Assembly (NCBI RefSeq): GCF_004762045.1
Contig: NZ_SJOM01000007.1
Span: forward strand, 6,200,198-6,264,197
Source: Mycobacterium sp. DL99
Lineage (GTDB): Bacteria; Actinomycetota; Actinomycetes; Mycobacteriales; Mycobacteriaceae
DNA: 64,000 nt
Direction: 5' to 3'
Both the position numbers and the translations under genes were made by a program. The notes beneath the pieces were generated by a model, which searched no databases, had not been told where the DNA came from, and was given only the letters and a program-made list of their open reading frames with translations. Positions 44,192 through 51,470 of the stretch are shown here, piece after piece (position 1 is the first letter of the stretch; every line of letters starts with the position of its first letter).

Positions 44192-45616
44192 ATGTTGGAA
44201 GCACCCGAGCACCCCGAGCAGCCCGAGAGCGGGGTCCTGCTCGCCGAACCTCTGCCGGAAGAACATCCCGCAAGGGACCACTGGTGGCAGAGCCTGGCAG
44301 CCGCGTCGACGCGACGTGCGCTGCTGTTGACGGCGCTCGGCGCACTGCTCATCGCCGGCCTGATCACCGCGTTGCCCCGGAGTGAGGGGTCCAACTCCGG
44401 ACCGGGGGCGATCGCCCTGGGCCCCCGCGGCAACGACACGTTCAATCACGTCAAGCGTGGCGACTGCCTGAACTGGCCCGGCCGCAACCCCGACGCCGCA
44501 CGCATCGTCGACTGCAAGGACAACCATCGCTTCGAGGTCGCCCAGTCCGTCGACATGCGCACGTTCCCCGGCAGCGAGTACGGGCCCGGCTCCCCGCCAC
44601 CGACGGTGGACCGGATCAAGCAGATCAGCCAGGAGCAGTGCACCCCGTCGGTGCGCGGCTACCTCGGTCCGAAATACGACCCCAACGGCAAGTACACGAT
44701 CGGCCTGCTGTGGTCGGGCGAGAAGGCCTGGAAGCAGTCCGGCGAGCGGCGCATGCTGTGCGGCCTGCAGTTGCTCGGTCCTGGCGACAGCCAGTTGGAG
44801 TCCGCGGGCAACGTGTCCGACGTGGACCAGTCGAAGGTGTGGGCCGCAGGCACCTGCCTCGGCATCGACGCCGCCACCAACCAGCCCACCGACGTCCCGG
44901 TCGATTGCGCGGCGCCGCACGCCATGGAGGTCACCGGCGCGGTCAACCTCGGCGAGAAGTTCCCCGGCGGGCTGCCTTCGGAAGGCGATCAGGACAACTT
45001 CATCAAGGACACGTGCACCGCGCAGACCGATGCCTACCTGGCCCCGGTCCAGTTGCGCACCACCACGCTGGCCCTGAGCTACAGCACGATCTCGCTGCCC
45101 AGCTGGTCGGCCGGCAGCCACCAGGTGTCGTGCAGCATCGGCGCCACGCTGGGCAACGGCGGGTGGTCGACGTTGATCAACAGCGCCAAGGGCCCGCTGA
45201 TGATCAACGGGCAGCCCCCGGTCGCGCCGCCCGACATCCCGGAGGAGCGGCTCAACATGGAGCCCATCCCGATGCCGGATGTCGACGAGCCGTCGTCGTC
45301 GAGTTCGTCCGGGTCGTCGTCTTCGTCCGGGTCGTCCTCGTCCGGATCGTCAGGATCGGGCTCATCGGGTTCGTCCGGCTCGAATTCGTCCGGGTCCTCG
45401 GGGTCATCGGGCTCGTCGTCGAGCGGCCAGCACCTGCCGCAATCCGCGACCACTGCGGCGCCCGCTCCCACGCAGGCCAACACGTTCAACCCGCCGCCGC
45501 CCGAGCAGGCCGCGGCCCCCGCGCCCGAGCAGGCTCCGGCACCCGCGCCCGAGGGTGCGGCCCCGCCTGCCGGGCCGCCGCCGGGTGAGCCGGCGCCCGT
45601 ACCGCCGGGGCCGTAA
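44192..45616 (+). CDS. Septum-formation domain membrane protein (Rv3835-like)
   Basis: 474-residue single-pass membrane protein. A cytosolic N-terminus of about 40 residues is followed by one transmembrane helix (RALLLTALGALLIAGLITAL) and two extracellular Septum_form-type modules with paired Cys residues (GDCLNWP…DCKDNHRFEVAQSV; GTCLGID…DCAAPHAMEVTGAV). Then comes a Ser/Gly-only stretch of about 45 residues and a Pro/Ala-rich tail. The family is linked to cell division or wall assembly; the exact role is unknown. ATG 44192 lies right after GGAGGG. Two codons separate it from the metallopeptidase gene. Confidence 0.82.
   Translation: MLEAPEHPEQPESGVLLAEPLPEEHPARDHWWQSLAAASTRRALLLTALGALLIAGLITALPRSEGSNSGPGAIALGPRGNDTFNHVKRGDCLNWPGRNPDAARIVDCKDNHRFEVAQSVDMRTFPGSEYGPGSPPPTVDRIKQISQEQCTPSVRGYLGPKYDPNGKYTIGLLWSGEKAWKQSGERRMLCGLQLLGPGDSQLESAGNVSDVDQSKVWAAGTCLGIDAATNQPTDVPVDCAAPHAMEVTGAVNLGEKFPGGLPSEGDQDNFIKDTCTAQTDAYLAPVQLRTTTLALSYSTISLPSWSAGSHQVSCSIGATLGNGGWSTLINSAKGPLMINGQPPVAPPDIPEERLNMEPIPMPDVDEPSSSSSSGSSSSSGSSSSGSSGSGSSGSSGSNSSGSSGSSGSSSSGQHLPQSATTAAPAPTQANTFNPPPPEQAAAPAPEQAPAPAPEGAAPPAGPPPGEPAPVPPGP
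45286..45426 (+). repeat. Poly-Ser/Gly low-complexity tract in the Rv3835-like gene
   Basis: About 47 consecutive codons are almost only Ser and Gly, built from TCG/TCC/TCG-GGX units, a simple-sequence tract of the kind that expands and contracts. It links the extracellular domain to a Pro/Ala-rich tail. Confidence 0.8.
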
Positions 45617-45619
45617 CCC

Positions 45620-45970
45620 GTGCCGGTGCGGATGAGCTCGCAGCGGTTCGACGAGTTGGTGTCCGACGCACTCGACCTGATCCCGCCGCGGTTGGCCGCC
45701 GCGATCGACAACGTCGTGATCCTGGTCGAAGATCGCGATCCCGACGAGCCCGAGATCCTGGGCCTGTACCGGGGAGTCGCGCTGACCGAGCGGGATTCCT
45801 GGTACGCCGGATCTTTGCCGGACACCATCACCATCTACCGCGAAGCCCTGCTGGATTTCTGCGACAGCGAGGCCGACGTGGTCGACGAGGTGGCGATCAC
45901 GGTGATCCACGAGATCGCGCACCATTTCGGGATTGACGACGATCGGCTCCACGAACTGGGTTGGGGCTAG
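45620..45970 (+). CDS. Zincin-like metallopeptidase family protein (Rv3836-like)
   Basis: 116-residue protein of the minimal metallopeptidase family (DUF1025-type). The zinc motif HEIAHHFG (HExxH with a third His) lies at about residues 97–104, near the C-terminus, after a core including FDELVSDALDLIPP and VVILVEDRDP. Catalytic activity is not proved for most members. GTG 45620 follows the septum-formation gene stop after three bases, so the pair forms an operon ended by the hairpin at 45980. Confidence 0.85.
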   Translation: MPVRMSSQRFDELVSDALDLIPPRLAAAIDNVVILVEDRDPDEPEILGLYRGVALTERDSWYAGSLPDTITIYREALLDFCDSEADVVDEVAITVIHEIAHHFGIDDDRLHELGWG

Positions 45971-45979
45971 GCGGCTAGG

Positions 45980-45996
45980 CGCGGCAACCGCGTTTT
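45980..45996 (+). terminator. Intrinsic terminator after the Rv3835–Rv3836-like operon
   Basis: CGCGG–CAA–CCGCG stem-loop followed directly by TTTT, ten bases past the metallopeptidase stop. It is one of the few hairpins in the window with a U-run. Confidence 0.7.
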
Positions 45997-46023
45997 GTCG
46001 GCCTGCGGTGCTATCAACGGGCT

Positions 46024-46224
46024 ATGACCATCCAGTGCCGGGAGTGCGCAGCCGGTCTGGAGCATTGCCACGGCACCGTGATCCACCACGTCCGGTACCG
46101 CGCGGAGTGCACCGACGACACCTGCACCACCCCGGAAGCAGCACATACGTTCAGCCTCGACTGTGAGGCGGTGGGCTGCACGTGTGCCGATGTGAGCGCA
46201 CTTGCGAGCCGGCGGTACGCCTAG
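46024..46224 (+). CDS. Small Cys/His-rich protein, function unknown
   Basis: 66-residue protein with eight Cys (CRECAAGLEHC near the start, then ECTDDTC, LDCEAVGCTC) and five His, an arrangement that suggests one or two zinc sites. No signal peptide is visible. It is a convincing small gene: its stop overlaps the convergent histidine-phosphatase stop by four bases, and its own start follows a terminator. There is no clear Shine–Dalgarno before ATG 46024. I do not recognise a named family. Confidence 0.65.
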   Translation: MTIQCRECAAGLEHCHGTVIHHVRYRAECTDDTCTTPEAAHTFSLDCEAVGCTCADVSALASRRYA

Positions 46225-46910
46225 CCCATCGGGTCGGCCTCGGACGTCACCGCGTCGCTGACCGGTGTGGCGTCGAGCTCCGGGTAGAACGGCGGTGACA
46301 CCGCCGCCCACTGCACACAACTCCAGCGCCCGTCGGTGATCGGTGCCAGCACGATCGATTCGGTGTTGGCCAGATGATGGTCGAGGGCGAAGCCGCTGTC
46401 GACGCCGGCCAGCACGGCGGCCACCAACCGGATCGCCGCGCCGTGACTCACCAGCACGATGTCGCTGTGGAAGTCGTGGTCGTCGAGGTAGCGCAGCCGC
46501 AGTTCGGTGAGCACCGGCACGTACCGGGCCAGTACCGCCTCGGCGCTCTCGCCGCCCGGCATCGGCACGTCCAGTTCGCCCCGATGCCAGCGTTCGTAGA
46601 TCCGGTTGAACTCGGCGACGGCGTCGTCGTCGCTGCGGTCCTCCAGCTCACCGACCTGAACTTCGTGGACCCCTTCGAATTCGAATGGGACGAGACCGGT
46701 TTCGGTGCCGATACCGGCTGCCGTCTGCGCTGCGCGCCGAGCCACCGAGTGGGCCAGGATCGACGGACGCGCACTGAGCGTTCCGGCGAACCGCCGGGCC
46801 TGGTCGTGCCCGAGGTCGGTCAGCTCGGCACCGGGCGGCCGGGTGTCCAGACGCCGCGCGACGTTGCCGTGGGACTGCCCGTGCCGGACGAGTATCAGCC
46901 GTCCGCTCAT
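46221..46910 (-). CDS. Histidine phosphatase family protein (Rv3837c-like)
   Basis: 229-residue phosphoglycerate-mutase-like phosphatase. The catalytic RHG motif is VRHGQSHGN at about residues 8–16; the second His is in VSHGAAIRLV, with ARRAAQTA supplying the Arg of the phosphate pocket. The extended family includes phosphoserine and sugar phosphatases, so the substrate is open. It overlaps the pheA stop-side neighbour by four bases and is the second gene of the pheA operon. Confidence 0.88.
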   Translation of the reverse strand: MSGRLILVRHGQSHGNVARRLDTRPPGAELTDLGHDQARRFAGTLSARPSILAHSVARRAAQTAAGIGTETGLVPFEFEGVHEVQVGELEDRSDDDAVAEFNRIYERWHRGELDVPMPGGESAEAVLARYVPVLTELRLRYLDDHDFHSDIVLVSHGAAIRLVAAVLAGVDSGFALDHHLANTESIVLAPITDGRWSCVQWAAVSPPFYPELDATPVSDAVTSEADPMG

Positions 46911-47851
46911 GAGCCGCCCGTCCCGTCACGTAAACCCGTCAACCACCGTGTGGCCTCGTCCAGACGCGGCGGGGGCGCACCCGCACTCGCTCCGGTCGGC
47001 CAGGAACCCAGATATCGCACATTGGTACAACGTCGGTGCAGCGCTTTGAGTGCCTCGGCCACCGAATCGTCATCGATGTGTCCGACACAGTCGAGGAAGA
47101 ACATGTACGTGCCCAGCTCGGTTCTGGTGGGCCGGCTTTCGATCCGGGTGAGGTCGATGTCGCGGATCGAGAATTCGGTCATCGCGGTGACCAGCGCGCC
47201 TGGGACGTTGTCCAGGCGCAGCACCACCGAGGTGCGGTCGGCACCGGTGGCCGACGGCGGTACGCCGGGCGCACCGACCAGGACGAAGCGGGTTCGAGCG
47301 TTGGCCTCGTCGACGACGTCGGCGGCCAGGATGTCCAGCCCGCAGCGTTCAGCGGCCAGTCGGGTGCTCACCCCGGCGTCGGCGTTGCCCTCGGCGACCT
47401 GGTGGGCGGCCGCGGCGTTGGAGGTGGCCGGCACGATTTCGGCGTCGGGCAGGTTGGCGGCCAGCCATCGCCGCACTTGGGCGAGCGCCACCGGGAAGGC
47501 GGCCACGGTCTGCACCGGCCCGCTGTGCCCGGGGCGGGTCACGATGGTGAAGGCCACGTCGAGGGTCAGTTCGGCGTAGATCTGGAGCGGTTCCCCCACC
47601 GCCAGGCTGTCCAGCGTCGGCAGCACCGACCCTTCGATCGAATTCTCGATCGGAACACAGGCGTAGTCGGCGCGGCCGTCCCGGACCGCGGCCAGCGCAC
47701 CCGGGGTGCTGTCGGTCAGCACGGGGGTGAAGCCGGCTTTTCCGTCACCGGCGGCCGCCTGCAGACCGGGCACCATCTCGTGGGCCACCATCTGCAATAA
47801 CGCCACTTCGGTAAAGGTTCCCTCCGGCCCGAGGTAGGCGATGCGCGGCAC
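46907..47851 (-). CDS. pheA: Prephenate dehydratase
   Basis: 314-residue enzyme converting prephenate to phenylpyruvate in phenylalanine synthesis. The catalytic domain (1–190) opens with IAYLGPEGTFTEVAL and contains NSIEGSV and the essential TRFVLVG. The C-terminal ACT domain (about 205–285) includes GALVTAMTEFSIRDIDLTRIESRP, whose ESRP motif binds phenylalanine for feedback inhibition. No chorismate mutase domain is fused. ATG 47851; the stop overlaps the histidine phosphatase start. Matches Rv3838c. Confidence 0.94.
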   Translation of the reverse strand: MPRIAYLGPEGTFTEVALLQMVAHEMVPGLQAAAGDGKAGFTPVLTDSTPGALAAVRDGRADYACVPIENSIEGSVLPTLDSLAVGEPLQIYAELTLDVAFTIVTRPGHSGPVQTVAAFPVALAQVRRWLAANLPDAEIVPATSNAAAAHQVAEGNADAGVSTRLAAERCGLDILAADVVDEANARTRFVLVGAPGVPPSATGADRTSVVLRLDNVPGALVTAMTEFSIRDIDLTRIESRPTRTELGTYMFFLDCVGHIDDDSVAEALKALHRRCTNVRYLGSWPTGASAGAPPPRLDEATRWLTGLRDGTGGS

Positions 47852-47944
47852 ATCCCAACCCTATCGGGTCGGCGCGGGTGCGATCGGTTGATGACGGCCC
47901 CGCCGGTGTTTCACCGGAGCCCTTGCCCGCACCGTAGCGTCCAG

Positions 47945-47963
47945 TTAAGTTAGGCTTACCTCA
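47945..47963 (+). promoter_or_regulatory. IdeR (iron) box upstream of the DUF2470 gene
   Basis: TTAAGTTAGGCTTACCTCA matches the 19-bp IdeR consensus TTAGGTTAGGCTAACCTAA at 16 positions. It is 35–53 bases before ATG 47998, where bound IdeR-iron would block transcription. The M. tuberculosis homologue Rv3839 is a known IdeR-regulated gene. Confidence 0.8.
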
Positions 47964-47997
47964 CTTAATCACCTCACCTAGTTTCGAAGGCGGCGAG

Positions 47998-48792
47998 ATG
48001 GCCATAGCGACACCGACGACAGCCGAGCGGATCCGCAGTGCATGCGCGCGAGGCGGCGGCGCCATGCTCGCGGTCGAGGGCATCGAACCGGTCGCCTCAC
48101 CCGTTCACCACCTGCTCGACGACGGGTCCTTCGCGATCACGGTCCCCGAAACCGGCCCGCTGGCGGGCATGGCGATGTCAGCCGGCTCGGCCGGGGTCCA
48201 GGCCGTGCTGGAGATGACCGACTACGCCCCGCTGCCGCTGCGCGAACCGGTGCGTTCCCTGGTATGGATCCGCGGCCGCCTGCACCATGTGCCGTCGGCG
48301 GAGGTCGCCGCACTGCTCGATCTGGTCGCCGCGGAGAACCCGAATCCGGCCCTGCTGCAGGTGAACTCCAGGGCCCGGTCGGGCGCCGAACAGGATGACG
48401 ACAACTACACGCTGATGCGCCTGGAGATCGAGTCCGTGGTGGTGGCCGACTCCACCGGCGCCGAGTCGGTCGGTCTCGGGAGCCTGCTGCAGGCTCGCCC
48501 CGATCCGTTCTGCGCGATGGAATCCGGCTGGCTGCAACACATGGAGTCCTCTCACCGCGACGTCGTGGAGCGCCTGGCCACCCGTCTGCCGATGACCCTG
48601 CGCCAGGGCCGGGTCCGCCCGCTGGGCCTCGACCGCTACGGCGTGCAACTGCGGGTGGAGAACGAACACGGGGACCACGACGTGCGGCTGCCGTTCCCGA
48701 AGCCGGTCGACGACGTGACCGGGCTGAGCCAGGCCATCCGGGTGCTGATGGGCTGCCCGTTCCTCAACGGCCTGCGCGCGCGCCGGATCTGA
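47998..48792 (+). CDS. DUF2470 domain protein, Rv3839 homologue
   Basis: 264-residue soluble protein with the DUF2470 domain, related to the C-terminal part of split-barrel haem-utilisation proteins. The N-terminal half resembles a PNPOx-like split barrel (FAITVPETGPLAGMAMSAGSAGVQAVLEMTDYAP); the C-terminal part has the DUF2470 helices around MESSHRDVVERLATRL and the closing GVQLRVENEHGDHDVRLPFP. The upstream IdeR box implies induction when iron is scarce; a link to haem or iron handling follows but the reaction is unknown. Divergent from pheA. Confidence 0.83.
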   Translation: MAIATPTTAERIRSACARGGGAMLAVEGIEPVASPVHHLLDDGSFAITVPETGPLAGMAMSAGSAGVQAVLEMTDYAPLPLREPVRSLVWIRGRLHHVPSAEVAALLDLVAAENPNPALLQVNSRARSGAEQDDDNYTLMRLEIESVVVADSTGAESVGLGSLLQARPDPFCAMESGWLQHMESSHRDVVERLATRLPMTLRQGRVRPLGLDRYGVQLRVENEHGDHDVRLPFPKPVDDVTGLSQAIRVLMGCPFLNGLRARRI

Positions 48793-48838
48793 CCCGCGCG
48801 ATCCGCCCCGTGGCCCGGGCGCCGCTACCGTAGCTCCG

Positions 48839-49615
48839 GTGACGACTTCGGCGACCGGGCCCGACGAGCAGCTCGAGCCGCAGCGCCGCACGCTCAAAAT
48901 CGAGATCGCCGTCGTACTGGCGGTGACCTTCGGGCTCAGCGCGTACACCGCGGGCCTGCGCCTGGTCGAAGCGATACTGCTCGGCCTGTCCGGGCAGACG
49001 GTCGCGCTCAACCCGAAGCGCTCCCCGTTCGACCTGATCGACCTCGGCCTGCACCTGGCCGTGGTACTGCAGCTTCTGGCCTGGGGCGCACTGGCCCTGT
49101 ACCTGCTGTGGCGCAGCGGCTTCGGACCGTCGGCGATCGGATTGTCGCGCCCACAATGGCGTGCCGACGGGCTGGGAGGCGTCGGCCTGGCCCTGCTCAT
49201 CGGCTTGCCGGGGCTCGGGTTCTACGTGCTGGCCCGGGTGTTGGGGCTGAGCGCCGACGTCGAGCCCGCCGAGCTGTACGACACGTGGTGGCGCATCCCG
49301 ATGCTGCTCGGTGTGGCGTTCGCCAACGGCTGGGCCGAAGAGATCATCGTCGTGGGGTTCCTGCTGACCCGGTTGCGTCAGCTCGACGTGAGCCCGGGGC
49401 GGGCGCTGATCATCTCCAGCCTGCTCCGCGGCGCGTATCACCTGTACCAGGGCTACAGCGCCGGCCTGGGCAATGTGGTGATGGGCCTGGTGTTCGGCTA
49501 CGCGTGGCAGCGCACCGGGCGCCTCTGGCCGCTGATCATCGCCCACACCCTGATCGATGCGGTGGCATTCGTCGGCTACGCGCTGGTGGCGGATCGTCTG
49601 GGCTGGCTGCGATAG
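48839..49615 (+). CDS. CPBP family intramembrane protease
   Basis: 258-residue multi-pass protein of the CPBP/Abi (type II CAAX prenyl endopeptidase-like) family. Family motifs are EE in WAEEIIVVGFLLTRL (about residues 160–175), the LRGAYHLYQG His motif and the final IIAHTLIDAV His. About seven hydrophobic segments. Bacterial members process prenylated or membrane peptides, or confer immunity to bacteriocins; the role here is unknown. GTG 48839, 46 bases after the DUF2470 gene and possibly within the same iron-regulated transcript. Confidence 0.85.
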   Translation: MTTSATGPDEQLEPQRRTLKIEIAVVLAVTFGLSAYTAGLRLVEAILLGLSGQTVALNPKRSPFDLIDLGLHLAVVLQLLAWGALALYLLWRSGFGPSAIGLSRPQWRADGLGGVGLALLIGLPGLGFYVLARVLGLSADVEPAELYDTWWRIPMLLGVAFANGWAEEIIVVGFLLTRLRQLDVSPGRALIISSLLRGAYHLYQGYSAGLGNVVMGLVFGYAWQRTGRLWPLIIAHTLIDAVAFVGYALVADRLGWLR

Positions 49616-49640
49616 CGCATCCGGCACGTACATTTCTGCT

Positions 49641-49801
49641 GTGGCCGACTTCACCGCTTCAGGGGGACCTCCCGACCCGCGCTCGCGGCGTCCGGGACCA
49701 CGCCGTCGTGACGCCGAGCCGTCCCAGGTGATCCGGCGCGACCCGAACCACCGCCCGGCCTGGCCGCCGAATCCACCCACACCGCCGCGCATTGGGGCCG
49801 G
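49641..49801 (+). other. Probable displaced N-terminus of the LCP gene, in another frame
   Basis: From GTG 49641 a frame reads MADFTASGGPPDPRSRRPGP…PAWPPNPPTPPRIGAGWLW, a basic Pro-rich cytosolic tail of the kind that precedes the membrane helix of LCP proteins. The helix itself is encoded from 49802 in the frame one base earlier. Adding one base near 49817–49823 would join them as GWLWRVPLVFVLAVVL. A real frameshift or an assembly error is likely; internal initiation at 49802 is the alternative. Confidence 0.5.
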
Positions 49802-50755
49802 ATGGTTGTGGCGGTGCCCCTGGTCTTCGTACTGGCGGTTGTGCTGGCGGTGGTCGGCGGCGGCTTCTGGATCAACTCGTCGCTGCACCGCATCCCGGCT
49901 CTCGCCGACTACCCTGATCGCCCCGCCGCAGCCCAGGGCACCACCTGGCTGCTGGTCGGATCGGACAGTCGCCAGAACCTGACCCCCGAACAGCAGGCCG
50001 AGCTGGCCACCGGCGGGGACATCGGCAACGGCCGCACCGACACCATCCTGTTGGTGCACATCCCCGGGATCGGCTCAGATACCCCGACCACCATGGTGTC
50101 GATCCCCCGGGACTCCTACCTGCCGATTCCCGGCTACGGCGAGGACAAGGTCAACGCGGCGTTCTCCCTGGGCGGGGCGCAGCTGCTGGCGCAGACCGTC
50201 GAACTGGCGACCGGCCTGCACCTCGACCACTACGCCGAGATCGGGTTCGACGGTTTCGCCGGACTCGTCGATGCCGTCGGCGGGGTGACGATGTGCCCGG
50301 CCGAACCGATCAGCGACCCGCTGGCCGGGATCGATCTACCGGCGGGCTGCCAGGAACTCGACGGCCGCAGCGCCCTCGGCTACGTCCGCACCCGCGCCAC
50401 GCCGCGAGCCGACCTGGATCGCATGATCCACCAGAGGGCCTTCATGTCTGCCCTGCTACACCGGGCCACCAGCCCGGAGGTACTGCTCAACCCGCTGCGG
50501 TGGCAGCCGATGGCCCGGGCCGCCACCAACTCCGTGGCGGTCGACGAGGACGCACATGTCTGGGACCTGGCCCGGCTGGCCTGGGCGATGCACGGTGACG
50601 ACATGGTGACCACAACCGTGCCGATCGGTGAGTTCACCGGCAGTGATTCGGGCGCGGTGGTGGTGTGGGACAGTGACGCGGCCGGCCGCCTGTTCACCGC
50701 ACTGGCCAACGATTCGGCCGTCCCCGCTGATGTCATCGAAAAGCCCGAACCGTAA
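49802..50755 (+). CDS. LytR-CpsA-Psr (LCP) family protein
   Basis: 317 residues from ATG 49802. LCP enzymes attach arabinogalactan or other polymers to peptidoglycan. An N-terminal transmembrane helix (VPLVFVLAVVLAVVGGGFW) is followed by an extracellular LCP domain with LLVGSDSRQ, GRTDTILLVHI, SIPRDSYLPIPGYGEDKVNAAFSLGG, DAVGGV and the Arg-rich YVRTRATPRADLDRMIHQ phosphate-binding region. It starts at the membrane helix, lacking a cytosolic tail in its own frame; see the preceding entry. M. tuberculosis has only a short LytR-like remnant (Rv3840) before bfrB. No ribosome site precedes 49802. Confidence 0.82.
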   Translation: MVVAVPLVFVLAVVLAVVGGGFWINSSLHRIPALADYPDRPAAAQGTTWLLVGSDSRQNLTPEQQAELATGGDIGNGRTDTILLVHIPGIGSDTPTTMVSIPRDSYLPIPGYGEDKVNAAFSLGGAQLLAQTVELATGLHLDHYAEIGFDGFAGLVDAVGGVTMCPAEPISDPLAGIDLPAGCQELDGRSALGYVRTRATPRADLDRMIHQRAFMSALLHRATSPEVLLNPLRWQPMARAATNSVAVDEDAHVWDLARLAWAMHGDDMVTTTVPIGEFTGSDSGAVVVWDSDAAGRLFTALANDSAVPADVIEKPEP

Positions 50756-50757
50756 GC

Positions 50758-50776
50758 ATAGGCAAAGCTAAATTCG
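50758..50776 (+). promoter_or_regulatory. Weak distal IdeR-like box
   Basis: This 19-mer matches the IdeR consensus at 11 positions (core AGCTAA retained) and lies about 120 bases before the bfrB start. Two iron boxes upstream of bfrB are known in M. tuberculosis, where IdeR activates the gene; the match here is weak. Confidence 0.3.
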
Positions 50777-50821
50777 CGATCAGCAAATTCTCCACAGCAA
50801 ATGTAATGCGCGCCACACCAC

Positions 50822-50840
50822 TAAGGTAAAGCTGACCTCA
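50822..50840 (+). promoter_or_regulatory. IdeR box upstream of bfrB
   Basis: TAAGGTAAAGCTGACCTCA agrees with the IdeR consensus at 14 of 19 positions. It ends 53 bases before ATG 50894 and about 38 bases before a -10-like TATATC (50879–50884), an upstream position suited to activation by IdeR-iron, as reported for M. tuberculosis bfrB. Confidence 0.6.
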
Positions 50841-50893
50841 ATGAGGTCAACCTTCGATGACAACATGCTCTGACCTGCTATATCCTCGCGATC

Positions 50894-51442
50894 ATGACGA
50901 CGACCAGTGAACTCGACTCGAAATTCCACGCGCTTGTCTCCGACCAGATTCGCAGCGAGTTCACCGCGTCACAGCAATACATCGCAATTGCGGTTTATTT
51001 CGACGGCGCCGACCTTCCGCAGCTCGCCAAGCACTTCTATGCGCAGGCGGTCGAAGAGCGCAACCACGCCATGATGCTGGTCCAGTATCTGCTCGACCGG
51101 GATATCGACGTCGAGATCCCCGGTGTCGACGCGGTGTGCAACCGCTTCGACGCACCGCGTGACGCGCTCGCGTTGGCACTGAGCCAGGAGCGCACCGTCA
51201 CCGAGCAGATCAGCCGGCTCGCGAGCGTCGCCCGCGAGGAGGGTGACTACCTCGGCGAGCAGTTCATGCAGTGGTTCCTCAAGGAGCAGATCGAAGAGGT
51301 CGCGTCGATGGCGACCTTGGTGCGCATCGCCGACCGCGCGGGTGCGAACCTGTTCCACATCGAGGACTTCGTCGCCCGGGAACTCACCGGCGGCGCCGGA
51401 GCGGATCCGGCGGCCCCGAAGGCTGCCGGCGGCAATCTCTGA
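50894..51442 (+). CDS. bfrB: Ferritin BfrB
   Basis: 182-residue non-haem ferritin that oxidises and stores iron in a 24-subunit shell. Ferroxidase-centre residues are visible: Glu in IRSEFTASQQYIA, Glu and His in AVEERNHAMMLVQYL, Glu in LSQERTVTEQI and Gln in GEQFMQWFLKEQIEEV. The C-terminal tail after LFHIEDFVARELTGG is Ala/Pro/Gly-rich. The promoter region holds IdeR-like boxes and the transcript leader is very short. Context and length match Rv3841. Confidence 0.95.
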   Translation: MTTTSELDSKFHALVSDQIRSEFTASQQYIAIAVYFDGADLPQLAKHFYAQAVEERNHAMMLVQYLLDRDIDVEIPGVDAVCNRFDAPRDALALALSQERTVTEQISRLASVAREEGDYLGEQFMQWFLKEQIEEVASMATLVRIADRAGANLFHIEDFVARELTGGAGADPAAPKAAGGNL

Positions 51443-51445
51443 TCT

Positions 51446-51460
51446 GAGGCCACCGGCCTT
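51446..51460. terminator. Hairpin between convergent bfrB and glpQ1
   Basis: AGGCC–ACC–GGCCT stem-loop with a few pyrimidines on the + side lies in the 28-bp gap between the two stop codons. It is short but well placed to end both transcripts. Confidence 0.45.
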
Positions 51461-51470
51461 CTGTCAGCCC

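Noticed and set aside
50842..50860. Third IdeR-like box directly after the one at 50822
   Set aside because: Only about 8 of 19 consensus positions match; not distinguishable from chance.
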